A stretch of 64,000 nt of DNA, taken from assembly GCF_025370935.1 (NCBI RefSeq), contig NC_133472.1, positions 27,958,702-28,022,701 of the forward strand. Reading direction: 5' to 3'. Source of the DNA: Choristoneura fumiferana. Its lineage: Eukaryota; Arthropoda; Insecta; Lepidoptera; Tortricidae. The notes beneath the pieces were generated by a model. The model saw nothing but the letters and a program-made list of their open reading frames with translations, made no database searches and had not been told where the DNA came from. The position numbers were made by a program, and so were the translations under genes. Within the stretch, counting starts at the first letter, position 1. Each line of letters opens with the position of its first letter. This document shows positions 34,001 to 49,000 of the stretch, piece by piece.

Positions 34001-37000
34001 TTTATTTATATGTGTAGGTACCTAAATAATTATTAAAATTCCATTGCGCTTTTCATAAAAGCATACAATTGACGAAAAACCGGTCAAGCGCGTGTCGGGC
34101 CACGCATAGCAAAGGATTCTGTAGGTAGTCGAAATAAGTAATATGTTAATAAATAAATTATTAATGTAACTACAACAATCGCTAAGTCGCTAACACAAAA
34201 CAGCGTACATTCACTTCATAGGAAAACCGTGGTGGTAAGAGTACATTCACCAGCACCAATACGAGTATCTGAAGCAACAAAGCGTACTTACATAAATATC
34301 TGATACGACTGATACGACTCTGTTGTATATTTGGTAGGTCTGGGAATAAGACGTAAGATATTTTTCATACCCCTAAATGTTTCATACCCCTCAATTTTTT
34401 TTGGGTATGATTTTATTGATCGCCTAATAAATGCGTTTTCGGCGACCTAATAAATAATATTTGTTTCTAAAATAGTAGATCTGTCACCTAAATTGAATGT
34501 ATGTCTACTTGTTGTTTAGCACCCATAGAACAAACTTAGCTTAGTTTAGGGCTGGGTCAGTTGGTGTAATTTGTGAAAGGATATTATTATTATTATTTCG
34601 TTCATTGTATATCATTATCGTCAAATTTCAGTTCAATTATTTGATGAACAATATTATTTTCCAGTTATTAAATAATTAATGTTTAGGTAGCCATTTCTGT
34701 ATTGTTTGGTGATTCAGTTTTAGTGACACATCTATTTTTTTGGAACCCAATATAATTATTTGATGATTAATATTAGTTCCGAGTAATTTTTATATAATAT
34801 TTAGGTAACCGTTAGGGATTTTATTGATCACCTTTTTCGGCAACCTAATAAATAATATTGGTTCCCAAAATAGTAGATCTGTCATTGAATCACCAAACAA
34901 TATTGAAATATAGTTTCCATTTTAAAATAATATTTAGGTAACCGTTCAACCCTTTGACCATTATTTTTTTAAAGCAATGAATCGAGAACTTTAACGATAC
35001 GCACAGCATGAATGATTTTTTTTATGATTTTTGAGAAAGAGAAATGTATATATTATTGCAGGGTTTCCGAATTATGAGACGGCAATATGTTTGCCGCTAT
35101 CAGCCAAGGGCATTAAGTGACAAGACCGTCATGTCAGTTTGCCGGGGGAACTACGGGTGGCACGACGTATCTAAAATAAATAAAATAAAAACCAATAGAT
35201 GATAAGAAATAATTAAAACCTTTATTTAACTTAAAACTGAATTCTTTCAAATAAATAACCGGGCAAGAGCATATCGGGCAACAACAATATATTATATTAT
35301 AAGATTGCACGCACGAACAATCAACACTTTTTTTTGCGAGATTTTTTTACTTCCGTTGTCATTTCTAACTAACACGGCTAATTCAGCAATAAAGGTAAAA
35401 GGCAAATTTGAAGTATTGAATTAAGCTATTGCTCCATATATAAATCAATAACAATTGTAGCCTAACCCACCCTTTCCTTTAATAAACACCAGACACTTAA
35501 CGGATAGTGGCAAATATATTGCCGTCTTCATTTTTTAAAATTATCAAATAACAGTTTTTTTTTCTTTAAACTTTATATCGCCAATCTTGTCTCTGAAAGT
35601 AGAGAATTGTGACTATCGGATAAATCCAGCAAACAAAATTTTATTTAGGTACAAACATTTTTGTTCAATTGTAAGGAATAGTTAAAAATCTAAGTTCAGG
35701 CCTAAGAATCATCATTTAACATGGGTTGGAATAACGTTTATCTGCTATTCTTTTTTTCGTAAATTGGTACGAGTATGTTCTCTTATGCGAACCAAAAGTT
35801 ATATTAACTAACAACACGTTCATTGAGAAAAAAATAAAATATCTGAGTCGTATGACGGCAAATCTTGCCGTTACCCACTAAAGGGTTAACCCATTTTTTT
35901 ATATTTTGGACAACATTTTTATTTTTTATTTTTTTATGATTTAGCCCTAAAAAACATATACATACAACCCTAAATTTTTACCTCTCTATCACTAATATCT
36001 ATTTTGTAACAGCGATATTAGTAATTTAAAAATTACCAACCCTATGGTCGATAACCAATGTAAGTACTTTTCTTTCTCTGTTTAAATATCAGTTATTTAT
36101 TACCAATTGTAACGCGCGTATTTCAAGATAAAAATATAGGGTAAGTACTTTTTACCCAACTACCCAAAAAAGGAGGGTAATGTTTTAGTGCATCTAATAA
36201 ACTGCGGGTAGTCCGCGACGTAGTACCGTCAGCATCAAAAGTAGCGGATCACTTTTTTTCTCTGTCGTTTTAACACATTTTTGAATTTGTATGGTGTTAA
36301 GTATACGTTGCTGTAAAACGACAAAGTACGAAAGTATGCAGCTACTTTTGATGCTAGCCGTACCATCTCAATGATTTTGATGAAATTTGATATAGAGGTA
36401 GCTGACACCCTGGATAACATATAGGGTACTTTTTACCGGGCCACCCAAAAAAGAAGGGCAATGTTTTCAGTATATTAAAATAAGTTGCGGGTAGTGCGCG
36501 ACGTAATACCATCTCAATTACAAGTGTCTAACAGATTGGTTCCAATCATTCTCTGGAATACGGTCAATTTTACTACCATCCATCAAAATCTGTCCAGCCA
36601 TTCTTGAGTCTTGTTCTAACCTGCCTTTGTTTTATTCAAACCTTATTATCCTAATAAATTAAAACTTAATATTTATTCGTACTCATTTAAATACGTTTTT
36701 TAAATCCTACTTTAAAAGTTAAAAGTTTAGCTAAAAGTTAACACAACATTCATTGCCTTTTAATTAAGCAGGTCTGAGAATAGGACGTAAACTATTTTTC
36801 ATACTTCTACGCGGACGGAGTCGCGGGAAATAGCTAGTTATTTATAGATATTCGTGAAGAAAAATTTAGCGTACCTGTTTATAAACGCGACAAAGTTCAG
36901 ATATTATCATATTACTCATTGTTTTTGTATAATATCTGGGATTAATTGTCGTTATCTGAGACGTATTACTTTACGTTAATTTTAATAGGTGTATCTGAGC

Positions 37001-40000
37001 GTGATTTTAGGCACCTGAGGCCAGCGGCTCACCTCTTGACCTGCTGCGGAAGTCGACCGATAATGTTTACACACGCGCCAGGGGTGGCCAATCTAGTCTT
37101 CATGCTTATTTTTACCCGACTGCTCGAAGGAGTATTAATGCTTTTCAAGCGTATGTATGTTTATTTGTATATCCTATCAAACCAACTGAATTGTGACCCA
37201 CTTTAGAACCTTTTCGTAGAAAAAGTCATAGTGGCATCGCATTGCTTGACAACGGATTTCATTCTGACACTTAGTGAGAACGTTCTATGGTGGGTCAGGA
37301 ATCAAACGGTTGGACTGAACACCTATGTGTATTTTTACATTTGTACTTAATAATGTATCAATGACATGTCGCTGTGCCTCTGAAAATTCATCAATTTTCA
37401 GAGGCGCGGCTATGGTTAGGCTTTCCGCTAGATGGACTTACGACATTGCGAGAGTTGCGAGAAACCGGTGGATGCAAGTGGCGAGTTGTGGTTCCTTGTG
37501 AGAGTTCAAGGCAGAAAGCATTTGTTTACTAGTTAACGCGCGTCTTCAGGCTGATGATGATAACGATTTTCAGTGTTAGATACCTACAGAAATCTAAGAA
37601 AAAATCTATGAAGTAGGTATTATTTTATTACTTATGTACCCAACCTAAAAATAATATTTAATTAAATAATAAAATTAAATAAGTAACAAAATTAAAAATA
37701 AATTAAATAATATCAAAAATATACATATATTAACCGATCATTTTTGTGAGGTAAGGTGTAGGTACAACCTCGGTTTAGCACCGCTGCGCTGGCGATGACG
37801 CGCCCCTCCAAGGTGAACCGCCGTTAAGTAAAGCCCACCGTAGCCATCCTTTTTTCGTTCTGCCATTGGTATGACAGACGTAAAGAAAACAACCGCTAAC
37901 ATTAAACGTATCTTTTTATTTGACCCAAAATGCTCGACAGTCTAATCCGAAGAGTGATAAAGCATACGGTTATAATACGGGCTTGACACGGATCGAGTGT
38001 GGGACGCAGCGGGAGGCTGGAAAAATAAAAAAGAGTGTCCGTGCGCCCCGTGCGCAAACGCATCGCAATGGTCGAAGTAGCGTGGTGGAGCTGCGCGCTA
38101 GTGGCACTGGGCGCGCTCTTGCCGCCGCCCGCGCGCGCGCGCGTGCTGGAGCGCTGCGAGCTGGCGCGCGAGCTGCGCCGCCTCGGCGTGCGCGCCGACC
38201 ACGTGCCCGTCTGGGTCTGCATCGCTTACCACGAGTCGCGCTTCGACACCGCCGCGCTCAACCCCGGCAGCGGCGACCACGGCCTGCTGCAGATCAGCGA
38301 GCTGTACTGGTGCGGCGCGGGCAAGGCGTGCGGGCTGCCGTGCGCCGCGCTGCGCGACGACGACATCGCCGACGACGTCCAGTGCGCGCTGCGCGTCTAC
38401 GAGGAGCACACCACGCTCCAAGGCGACGGCTTCTTAGCGTGGGTGGTATACCCCCAGCATTGCAAACAGAACACCAAGAAATATCTTGCGGATTGCAGTC
38501 TGCCTTTAAAAGATGCAAATTCGACTAAATTATTGGAAAAATCACGCTCTTTTAACACCGCCGATTATAAACTTAATTCTACGGTCGAATTGAACCCAAT
38601 TATTGACGAACTGAAACCACCGTATTTTTCGACGACGTCCAATATTGGGCATCGCAGGAATGAACTGGAAATTACCGATAGCAGTAAAGTGGAGCCATTT
38701 AAATGGCAACATGTTCACTTCCCAAACATAGATGAACTATCGCTTCCAGTTTTTAATCAAAAGATGGTAAAAATCTCCGAGTCTCCACCCACTTTGACGA
38801 CTACCCTTAAGCCGCAAGAACAAACCAAAAGGACAGAAAATAATGAATTTACTTATAAATTCACGACGGCGAAACCGATAGCGACAACTAAAACTAATTT
38901 CAAGTATAATTCTATGTCAAGTAAAACAACACCTCGTGCGTCTAGTAGCGGATCACATTTTCAGCCCCTGAAAACTACTACGACTGCTCCTGCAACGGTA
39001 AAACCAACGACTACCACCAGCAAACCAAGAGCCCCAACGGCTATTACAAGTTATTCATCCACCACTACCACTTCTCGAACTACGTCAACTACAACAACAA
39101 GACTTTATCAGAGTCCATATTCGCTAAACCTCAAATCATTAAATTTTTCAAAAGACGCTTTTAGTCCTGCTCCTTTAAATAAAGAGGTTCAAAAAAAGCA
39201 ATTCAGGTGCCTTGGATGTCGAACGCCATCAACAACCAAACCCGTTCTAACTTTGGGTTTGACTACAACTCCTAAACCGCACTCAACGTCATTTTTCCAA
39301 AAACCCGTCGAATCGATTGCTGCTAACTCATCTAGATCTGCAACTACAAGTTCACCACTAAAGAAAACTACTGCTACTACTACCGTCAAGACCAGTACTT
39401 CCACGACCTGGCGAACTGGAAGTTCAAGAATGTTTTCGCAATCCGCTAACGCCAATAAAACCGTGACTACCAAAAAAAATTCTGTATTTGATCTGTACTT
39501 GAACACCAAACGACCGCAGTTGTCAACGTTTAAGTTTTCTCCTCGAGGCGACAGTTGGTACAAAAGGCGTATTTTCTTCGATGGTACTACATCTCCAGCA
39601 ACGCCTTGGAAACAAAATCATGGACTAAGCAATAATAAAGACAATAATGGTGGAGTTTGAAAATATTCCTGATCACAAACGTGATAATCTCCTCAATATA
39701 CACCGTGTTTTTTATATCCGTTAACTTCGGCAGACGACTCATTTCATTGATATAAACTACCTGATAATTAACTTCTAACTGAAATATTTTTTCCTTGCAT
39801 AGCTTCACATTTATTGTTCATTGTTAAATAAACAAACTTATCAAGTGACATTGACGTGACACGTAGAGGCATAACAAATCCACATACCTATTTAACTTTC
39901 TTTGCCTAAATGTGTGAATTAAACACAGATTAGTTATGGACTTTGAATAAACTTCATAAATTAAGGACCTTTACGCTGTTTTACTGCTAATAATTAATTA

Positions 40001-43000
40001 TCTTAACTCTTTTATCTTTTAATCAGTAAGAGTTAGGTCCTATAAATTAACTTCATTTGACATATAGATTGTCCCCTTGAAGTTAACGGATACTTATCAA
40101 AAATAACACGGTGTACCTATAAGGAGTAGAGAATATTAGAGACTAATTAAGTACTTGTAAAATTACACCAAAAAAAGCGTATACTTTTAATTAAAATAAT
40201 TAAATTATAATTCATAAATAAATTTATTTGTTTTTCGAAAGATAGCCCTGACTCACCACACTCGATGACCGATAGTTGTTAAAGAGTTGCAACTTTAACA
40301 CAAAAGTTTGATTTGATCCACTATCACTTCTACTGCTAGCTGATTCCAGCACGTTAGCATAATATGAATACTATATAAATCGATTCAGATGATTGAACTG
40401 CATCAAACAGAAAAATATACACTTGTGGCAGGGTTATTTATAGGTACAGGTTGTTTTAATAGCCAGTAGTTGTGTCGATGAGCCGAGCGATGAGTACCTA
40501 GTTACTATTTTTCTCCTACTGTAAATATGTCGATTCTTTTTGGATTAACCTGAAATATCCGGGACAAACAATAAACGAGTATTTTATGTCAAAGATATCA
40601 ATATTAACATTTTAGTTTCTTATTATAACAAGTGCATTGAATGTCCTGTTATAAAACAAAGTTGTAATTGTGAGGCCCGCATGGTTGCATCGTAGTTGCA
40701 AATGTAGCAATGGCCTAGATGACTATTTTTTCTGAAACGATTTGTGACAACAAACCGACTCAAGGGTGTTAATTCACTTACTTTACTTTTGTTTTATTTT
40801 GTTCTAGTTTTATTGGGTAAGTGTACGTACTACTTGTAAGTACCTAATATGTGTATATTTAGTTTCGAAGAAGCTGCACGCACCGCACCTATTATTAGTT
40901 ATTTCTATAATAACATTGTGGTTATGAAGATAACAACCTCCTTGTGAGGAAGTTAACTGATAGAACAGCATGTAAATATTCATTGATTGTAAATATCCAC
41001 AGCATATAAATATCCTCATTCTGTGACAAAGGGCATGCAAACCTTTGTAAGAATACTAATTTGTTTAACTTATGCACGCATGAAGGCAAGTCTGATCCTA
41101 CGTTCCTTTCTAATTTCTCACAAATTAATACTTAACATATGATTTTGGTTTCAGTTTATCGCAATCATAAATGTAGGTACCTATGTAATTATAATGTTCT
41201 TGTTATGCGGATGCAAATGGTGTGAAAATATCAGTCTTAAAAACGTTCGTAGTTAATGTTGAGGGCAAACTATTATACCTATACTTACCTACCTACGATT
41301 GGATAGGTAATTATTTATTTTATTATAATAATAATTATTATTTATAATGCACAGGCAGCTTATAGCTGATGCGTGCATATCATTCTTCACTTGTGTAATT
41401 GTCTTCAAAGTACTTATCAGGTCTGTTTTTAAAAGAATTCACTGAAGGTGCACTGATCACTGTCTCGGGCAAACTGTCATATATGTTATTTGTCATATAT
41501 TTTAATCTTCATACATTACTTACCACTACAAGTAAGTACCTAAATACTCAGTACGTAATAAACTATGATGAGAAGTTATTTTCCATTCCGGGTAATAATT
41601 TGAAAAAAATAATTGGCAATATTTAATTAATACCTATCAAATAAAACTGTAGCAGCCAGATTAGAGAACTGGCAGTAGGTATGTAATATATTTTTAGTAT
41701 ACAAGATTGATGGTGACCTTTCGGTTCAAGATAGCAATCATTCTCAAAAGTTAATGTTAGCAATTAATATTCAGATGTATGAGACATCTCAGTGGAAAGC
41801 GTTAATCAAGCTGGAGTGTTGTCGGGCCGGTTCTCCTAGGGCTGCCGGCGACGCCGCAGCGACTGAAACTCCGCGCTTTAAATTAATTACTAATCAAGTA
41901 ATCATAAATTATTAATTTTATTTAAGACTAATAACGTGTTGGTTTATTTTTTTGTTCGTTCGTTTTTAAGATTATAGTATATGTAAATTCAACAAAATAA
42001 ACCTACGAAAGATAGCCAAATGTGCTGTGGTCGTCCTTGGTAGATAGGTACTTATTTTTATTTTATAGGTTGAAAATACTACTTTAATTCTACGTTGCGC
42101 AAAATTTTAAATAATGGACACCCCTATAATCAATCAGCTTTGTACTCTCAAACTATTAATAATAAATGTGATCTGCGTATTGTACTAAATTTAGAAATGA
42201 CATTATTTGTTTTTAATAACATCCTCGATAAAATAATTAATTAATAAACTGTTTTAAATTACGAGCAAGTTTTGTCCTTGGAGATCCTTAGCTGAAAAAT
42301 TATTAGTGTTAGCTGATTCTGCTTCAAATATAACTATGTAAACCTTTTAATGCGGCGGAAGAGCACCGTCCGTACCCTAGTTCAAATCGCGTGATGATAG
42401 GTAACATAGTTAGCGGATACATTATTACAAAGACGCCGCTATACTTATACGAAAGCACGCATAATTTTGAAACGAAGGTAATAAGGTATAATGTAATGAA
42501 CCATTAGTTATTTTTAGGCCATATATATTTCATAAGATCGTCTTCGTATCGACGATCATAGAAATATCACAAAATAGTTATTTGTGCAACAAGAGAGCAA
42601 AGTCGTTTTTTGGTGCGAGTGTTGATTTTGAATCCCGATTAAGCGAAGGATTCTACAATTGTGATAGTAGGTTAGAATCCTGAGATCAGCGAGGGATTCA
42701 AACACAAGAGATGCCAAAAAAACTTTGGTCTCGTGTGACACATAGGTACAACTTTTCACCTGCAGAGCAGCGAGAACATTTAATTAAAGCTTAAAATAAA
42801 ACCACATATATTTAGAAGACAAAAAAATTCAAAAACTTTAAAATATAGTACGTCTGTTAAGAAATAAATATAGTACTGGCTTAATCATATTTAAAACTTT
42901 TTCTCGAAAATGATTCATACAGTCGCCATTACATCACTTACTCACTTATGAATGCCAGACAACGATCAAAAGTCTCCGGTAAGGGCGGTAAGTACACTAG

Positions 43001-46000
43001 TCAGGTTTGAATATACGAGTACAACGAAAAAGTGTCCAGTAGGTACGATACAAATCTCATACTCGTAACATCATACTTTTTAATACTGCAAAAAACCTCA
43101 TTTTTGGGTCATTTTCACCTTTTTAGGTGGAACAATAAACGTATATTTTTTTAATAAAAATAAACCTTTAAATATGATTTTATTGGAATTTCTATTGTTT
43201 GAAACATGAATTTATAGATTACTTGCAAATTCATTCCATTTGACAACTATTTGATCCAACTTTAAGACATTTGGCAATATATGAAACGATTTTATTAAAA
43301 AAAAAAAAAAACAAGAGCAGCGGCTTTCGTATAACGAGGTTCCAAACTTTATTAAAAGAGTGGGAAAATTGTAATATTTCGGAAATATTTCGCTGTCATA
43401 TAATTCACCATGTTTTTCTTAAATTCACCTCGTGTTTTTGTTTTTCAATTTGTCCTTACTATAATTAATTGATTATTGACATAATATTTTTAATGCTAAA
43501 GTTCAACACAGTATTTTTTTATTAGGTTGATATATTACTTAATGCTTCTTGCTTAATTAAAAAGTAAAAAAAAACTTAGAAAAAAGTAAAATTGAGTGGG
43601 ATATTCGTTAATTTAGCTCGTTTTGTTTGCTAATTTATCTTTATAATTTTTTTGTTTATATTTGAGAAAAGCACCGTACAGTCAACGTCATAAATTTATA
43701 AGTGATCACTTTTGTACCTTGTCACTTTAACGTCTTGTTTGAAAAGCCATTACGAAATTGTGTTACGACTGAAACGATCACGGTACAGAAATGATCACTT
43801 ATTTATGACGCTGACTGTACAAGCTTCGAACAATAAGTGCTATAATCCCTCTAATAATGCACTATATACTTAATATATCAGACGTTTTGTAATATTACGG
43901 TTATAATGTGTATCTGAACGTTGGTTTGTTTCTTTTTCGGCCTACAGAATTTGAAAATCGAACTTAGTAGGTTCATATTGAAGTGAAAGTGACAGATCAA
44001 AGTCAAGTTCAAATATTTGGAATTCAGTGAGTGGTCCCGGCACTATCCTCAGCATTTAAAAAAAATAATAAAAAAGCTACTTTTGCTCACTGATTTTTCA
44101 TAGCAAAACCTGCCTGTTTGAGCTGCTGAAGTGAAAAGATAATTACAATTTACCTTCAGACTTTATATAAGTACTTAGTACCTTAAAGTAGCAAGTAAAT
44201 AATACACGACATTAAAAAAAGGCATTGACACTCTTAACGTAACCTTAAACTAGTTCCTATGTAATGTGCCCTTACCTACACTATGCAAGCAAATGATGAA
44301 ACAATGTCAATAAACAAACACACATTTAAAATAATATTGATCATCCATAAATTATAAGGTACCAAAATTCATTTTCGCTGTACATTTATTTATTACAATG
44401 TAATAAACATAGTAAGTAATAATATGTCATATAGTCTACTAGTGATTTCTTCCGTGGATGTCGTAAGAGGCGATGCGACTGAGAGTTAAGGTATACCGTA
44501 AGCGACAGGCTGGCAACCTGTCACTATTGTACCGTTTTTTTAAGTGGCTCCGAAGCGGTAACGTTTCATGTGCTCTGCCTACCCCATTTGGGAATACAGG
44601 CGTGATGTTTGTGTGTGTGTGTGTGTGTGTGCGTCGATCAGAAATTGATTTACCACCCTAAGGTTTAGATAATGACATTTTCACGACACTGCTCGAAAAT
44701 GTGGTCATAGATAATCTAAGCACGGTACGCAAAACTGCCTATATATGTAGGTACGTTTAACAGTTGACTCATTTATGGCTCGGAAAACACGACAATAATG
44801 TAACACACTACGGTAACAGGTCGTATCAATATATGTATTTCATATATACGATACGTCTTTTTAGAATATATTTCAGAATTTCATTCCCGGCGTGCTGAAA
44901 CGGCAATCGGACCAATCATTTCAATATGTGGTTGGATAGGTACTGGCCTAAAGAACGGACTCGTTTAAAAAAAAATAGTCACAAAAGAAAAACTAAAATT
45001 GGCGGGAGCAATGCAGTCATTGGATTGTTATTTGTTTGTTTTGTGATAATAAATATTTTTTATTTCCTCGCAGTGATCGTGAAAAGCACAATTTTTAGCC
45101 TCGGCCAAAACCCAAAAGTGCAATAGATGAACTCTTATTATCGTATTTATTCCAACTAACTCGTTCATCTGTTACTTTCTTTTCAGCATCTACAACAATA
45201 CAATACAATACAATACAAATATTCTTTATTGATCACCAAAAGCAGTACAGACATTACAAAAAAAAAACTGGTAGACAATAGGCGGTCTTATCGCTAAAAA
45301 TCGATCTCTTCCAGACAACCAAGTTCTCAGAAATTAATAAATACTAACAAATAATGTTACTAAACTATTGTAGCGCTTAAATTAGCTTTTTTCGCTCCAA
45401 TAATTTGTTCAGAGTGGTCGTGTGTTTGGATTTCTCATATTTATTTTTTGAACTAGCCTTAACCCGAGGCTTCGCCCGCATTAGTACCTATTAGCTTAAT
45501 GCAGTCTTAACTGAACTGTTGTATATTAGGTACATATGACCGTGCAATTTTTGAAATATACAACGACAACAGTTTACTTACACGATTCTTGTTACCATGG
45601 CAACGCAACAAATAAATGTCTTACAGCCTTTTTCATAAAAAGTTAGAGCCTCCTTGAAGGCTCCTTGAAGGCCCGATGCTAAAAAACATGATTCATAAAC
45701 GTCTGTTAGCGCTAATCAGTCGATCAAGGCTCTGCTAAAGTTAGCGGACCGTAGACCCTCCTTTATCTCCCTGCTAAGTCACAAAATGGCCGCCACAAGT
45801 TTGAACAGCTGACTTTGACAAGAGCAAAAAACCATACCGAAGATATTTTAGTGAAGGGTGAAGTTACGCAAAGATTAAAAAAAACCAGGAAAAAATATTT
45901 TCAGGAATTTGTATTTAAAAATCCTCTAAATTAGCAACAATAAATTAACAATAAATATGAAAAAAAATATTAGGATGATTAACATAATTATGGCTTTTTG

Positions 46001-49000
46001 CACAACATAAACATGCGGATCGGAAATGGCGGGAAAACAAACTTCTCGCTTTTTATTTTTTTTCCTGCTAATTTGCTGTCACTGCTGTCAACTTTTTTTT
46101 TTTAATTATCGATTAGGCCATTTTTTGTCTTTGATTTGTCAAGGTGGCCAACATAACGCGTCTAATCAGTCTATCAGCGGCTCAACAACTAGCAGACTGC
46201 TAGCAAGCGTTTATGAATCATACTTCTTGACAACCGTCTAACAAGCTTAATCAGTCTGCTAAGTAACAGACCGATCAAACCTCAATTAAGGATTTTTTAT
46301 GAATAAGGCTGTTAGAGTTTGGCCTTGGTTTGGCCTGAAAATGGTTACGGTATTGGGAGGGTGCGAAGTACTAGGTGGGGGTGATGAAATCTATCGCAGT
46401 GCTCATGGTAGCCAAAAGTAGAAATACCTAGTTCTGTTCTGGCTCTGCCATCTGTCATACCTACTCATATGAATCTGTCATTAACAAAGCAATTTGTATA
46501 GACTTTAACTACCTCATTTTAGTAATAGATGTTTGCACACACACTGTCCCTGTTTTGTTCTTAATTCTTCTACGTCTCGGACATGTCCAGCAACAATTTT
46601 CCTTATGAAACGGTTTGTGGTTGTAATTTTATATTGAGTGATACTCACAAAACCGGTCTTCAAAATGATACTCATTTTGATCTGAAAACGATATTTAATT
46701 TATTACTAGCGATATAAGAGCAATATTATAATTTTACTTTTATTCAAAGGAACCAATAAGATAGCTTTATCTTTTCGTTTAACAGTAAAAGTACAACTAA
46801 ACATGAAGTAAACAAACCCTGACATAACGAAAATAAAACACTTTTTGAATAAATTACTTACTTAACTCATTTAATTTTAATGACCAAAAATGAATTCACA
46901 ACCTTTTGTCCACCCAAATCACGGTATCACAGTAATTTTGTATTATAAATTAATACGTTATAGGTTTGATTTTTGTCACAATGTCGCGATGAAATTTCAA
47001 AACGTCAGAGCATCAGAGCCATAAAAGTTGCGGACGCTAGGTGGCACTGATGTCGTGCACAGAGCCAATATCAATTTGAAAGGACAACGTTCGCTTGCAC
47101 AACGCCATCTATTGATTGCAAACGAAGTTAACACGTCATCTTGAGAGCCGAGGTACGGTATCACCGTTCTTGGACAGCGCCTTCTATTCTTGTTTAAACT
47201 TAAAATATTATCCCACGGGAACGCATTTCCGGGATATCAAGTAGTAATGTAGATCTTTGTTTATCGGTAGGGGGGGGGGGGGAGGGCATAACGGGGACGT
47301 TAAGGGAAATAAACAATAAAAAATTAAAAAAACAAAATATTTTTAGTGAAAACTAACGACAACTCTTTGGTTACTTATTAAATTATCGTTTGGCACCGAA
47401 TTTGGTGAAGTAAAAAATCAAATAATATTTTTAATTTGAATTTCACAAAACCTTCATGAAAACTCCATCGTGCCCCGGTGTAGGGGCAGTATGGGGTACC
47501 GAGTGGGGGGTAGTATGGGGTACATTATTTTGACTGTAGGGACGGGGAGAATGTCTTTGGGAGAAGCGTTTTCGAAGGAAGTTGTTAAATCACGTCATAT
47601 TCTTCAAATTGGAGATCGGGAAGCGGTATTTTACTTATTTCAGTCTTGTATAGATGGTCCAGGCTGAGGCTCTGAGGTAGTAGTTTTCTGATGTAAATGT
47701 GTCGATATTGCAAGTAAAACAGGTTCAAGACAAGAAGTGCCTCTTCAAGGGGAGGCGACTTAACGCTCCAATGTGGTCTGTGGAACACCGACCATGCAAT
47801 TGAGCTGCTTTTCTGTAACCTGCTGATTTGCTTAAAACTGCATCAATTGCGTTTTTCATGCTTTCTACAGACCAACTGCCTCTGGAACTTTTCTTTTTGT
47901 GTGTACCATTTTTATATACCTAAAACAAAATAAATAATATTATTGTAATATTATCAAATGACAGACCATTCAGGGGCATAATGGGGACGGGGCACAACGG
48001 GGTTAAAAAAAATAGTTTTTTAAAAAATTAATTGAAATGTCGTCGATAAAAGAATCGGTCGTCAAAAATAAACGCGTGCACCCTGGTCGTCGGTCACTGC
48101 CGCGCTGAAGGTCGATGCGAAAAGCCCTCATATTGGCGAAAACAAAACAAGGCTAGTGTGCATAGTTACTTGTATGTGTGGGTGGCCTCGTCGTGCCTCG
48201 CGTCCCCATTATGCCCCCCCCCTCCCCTACTACGCCAACTTTAACCTCTAAACATCCAAACCTCCAAACATCTTCACAAACTTTCATATACTTCAATTCA
48301 ATAGGTACATTGAAAGCCATAATACTTTTGCTGGTGTATTTGTTCCCAATACTACCAAACCAATTCACAAATAACAAAATAAATTATCGCATTGGGTATG
48401 TAACCTGTAATGATAATTTTAAGTAAGTATAGAGAATAAAATAAATGAACAAGTAAATAGGTAATACTGGGAATGCACCCTTTTATTACATGGGTCTTAC
48501 CTTCGTGAATGCGCTCAATTAGGCAAGTTATAATTTATAATGTAGCCCCAGTAACTACATACCTAAGTAATTAAAACTCATTAAGGTGCCAAGAACAGAC
48601 CCATTGTTATTGAAATAATGAGGTATGACCTTCTGTGTCAATTATGAATCCTGTAACCATCTATCTATATTTTGTGATATTGCATGGCAAAACCCGGGTC
48701 TTAAAATAAGGACTGCGTATAAATAGCTACATACATTTTAGTAATAGCTACTAACAAGGTTAGCTGGAAGAGATCCCTTTTTGAGGGATAAACTCGCCTT
48801 TGCTCTCCTTTCTGTGTATTTGTATTTCTTTGTATTTTATTTTTATGTGCAATAAAGAATACATACATACACACAATATCATACCTATACACCTATAACA
48901 TACTTAACACACATATATATATATATACATACATACATATGTACCTATAGGTACCTACTTATTTGTCGTTGTCGCATCACAATGTTTAATTACCTATATC

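Noticed and set aside
38035..38067. Earlier start of the lysozyme frame
   Set aside because: The upstream codon is GTG and the sequence before ATG 38068 is basic, not signal-like; 38068 opens the signal peptide.
38098..38528. Other-frame ORFs over the lysozyme domain
   Set aside because: They overlap a frame with all catalytic and disulfide residues and show GC-driven Arg/Ala-rich text.
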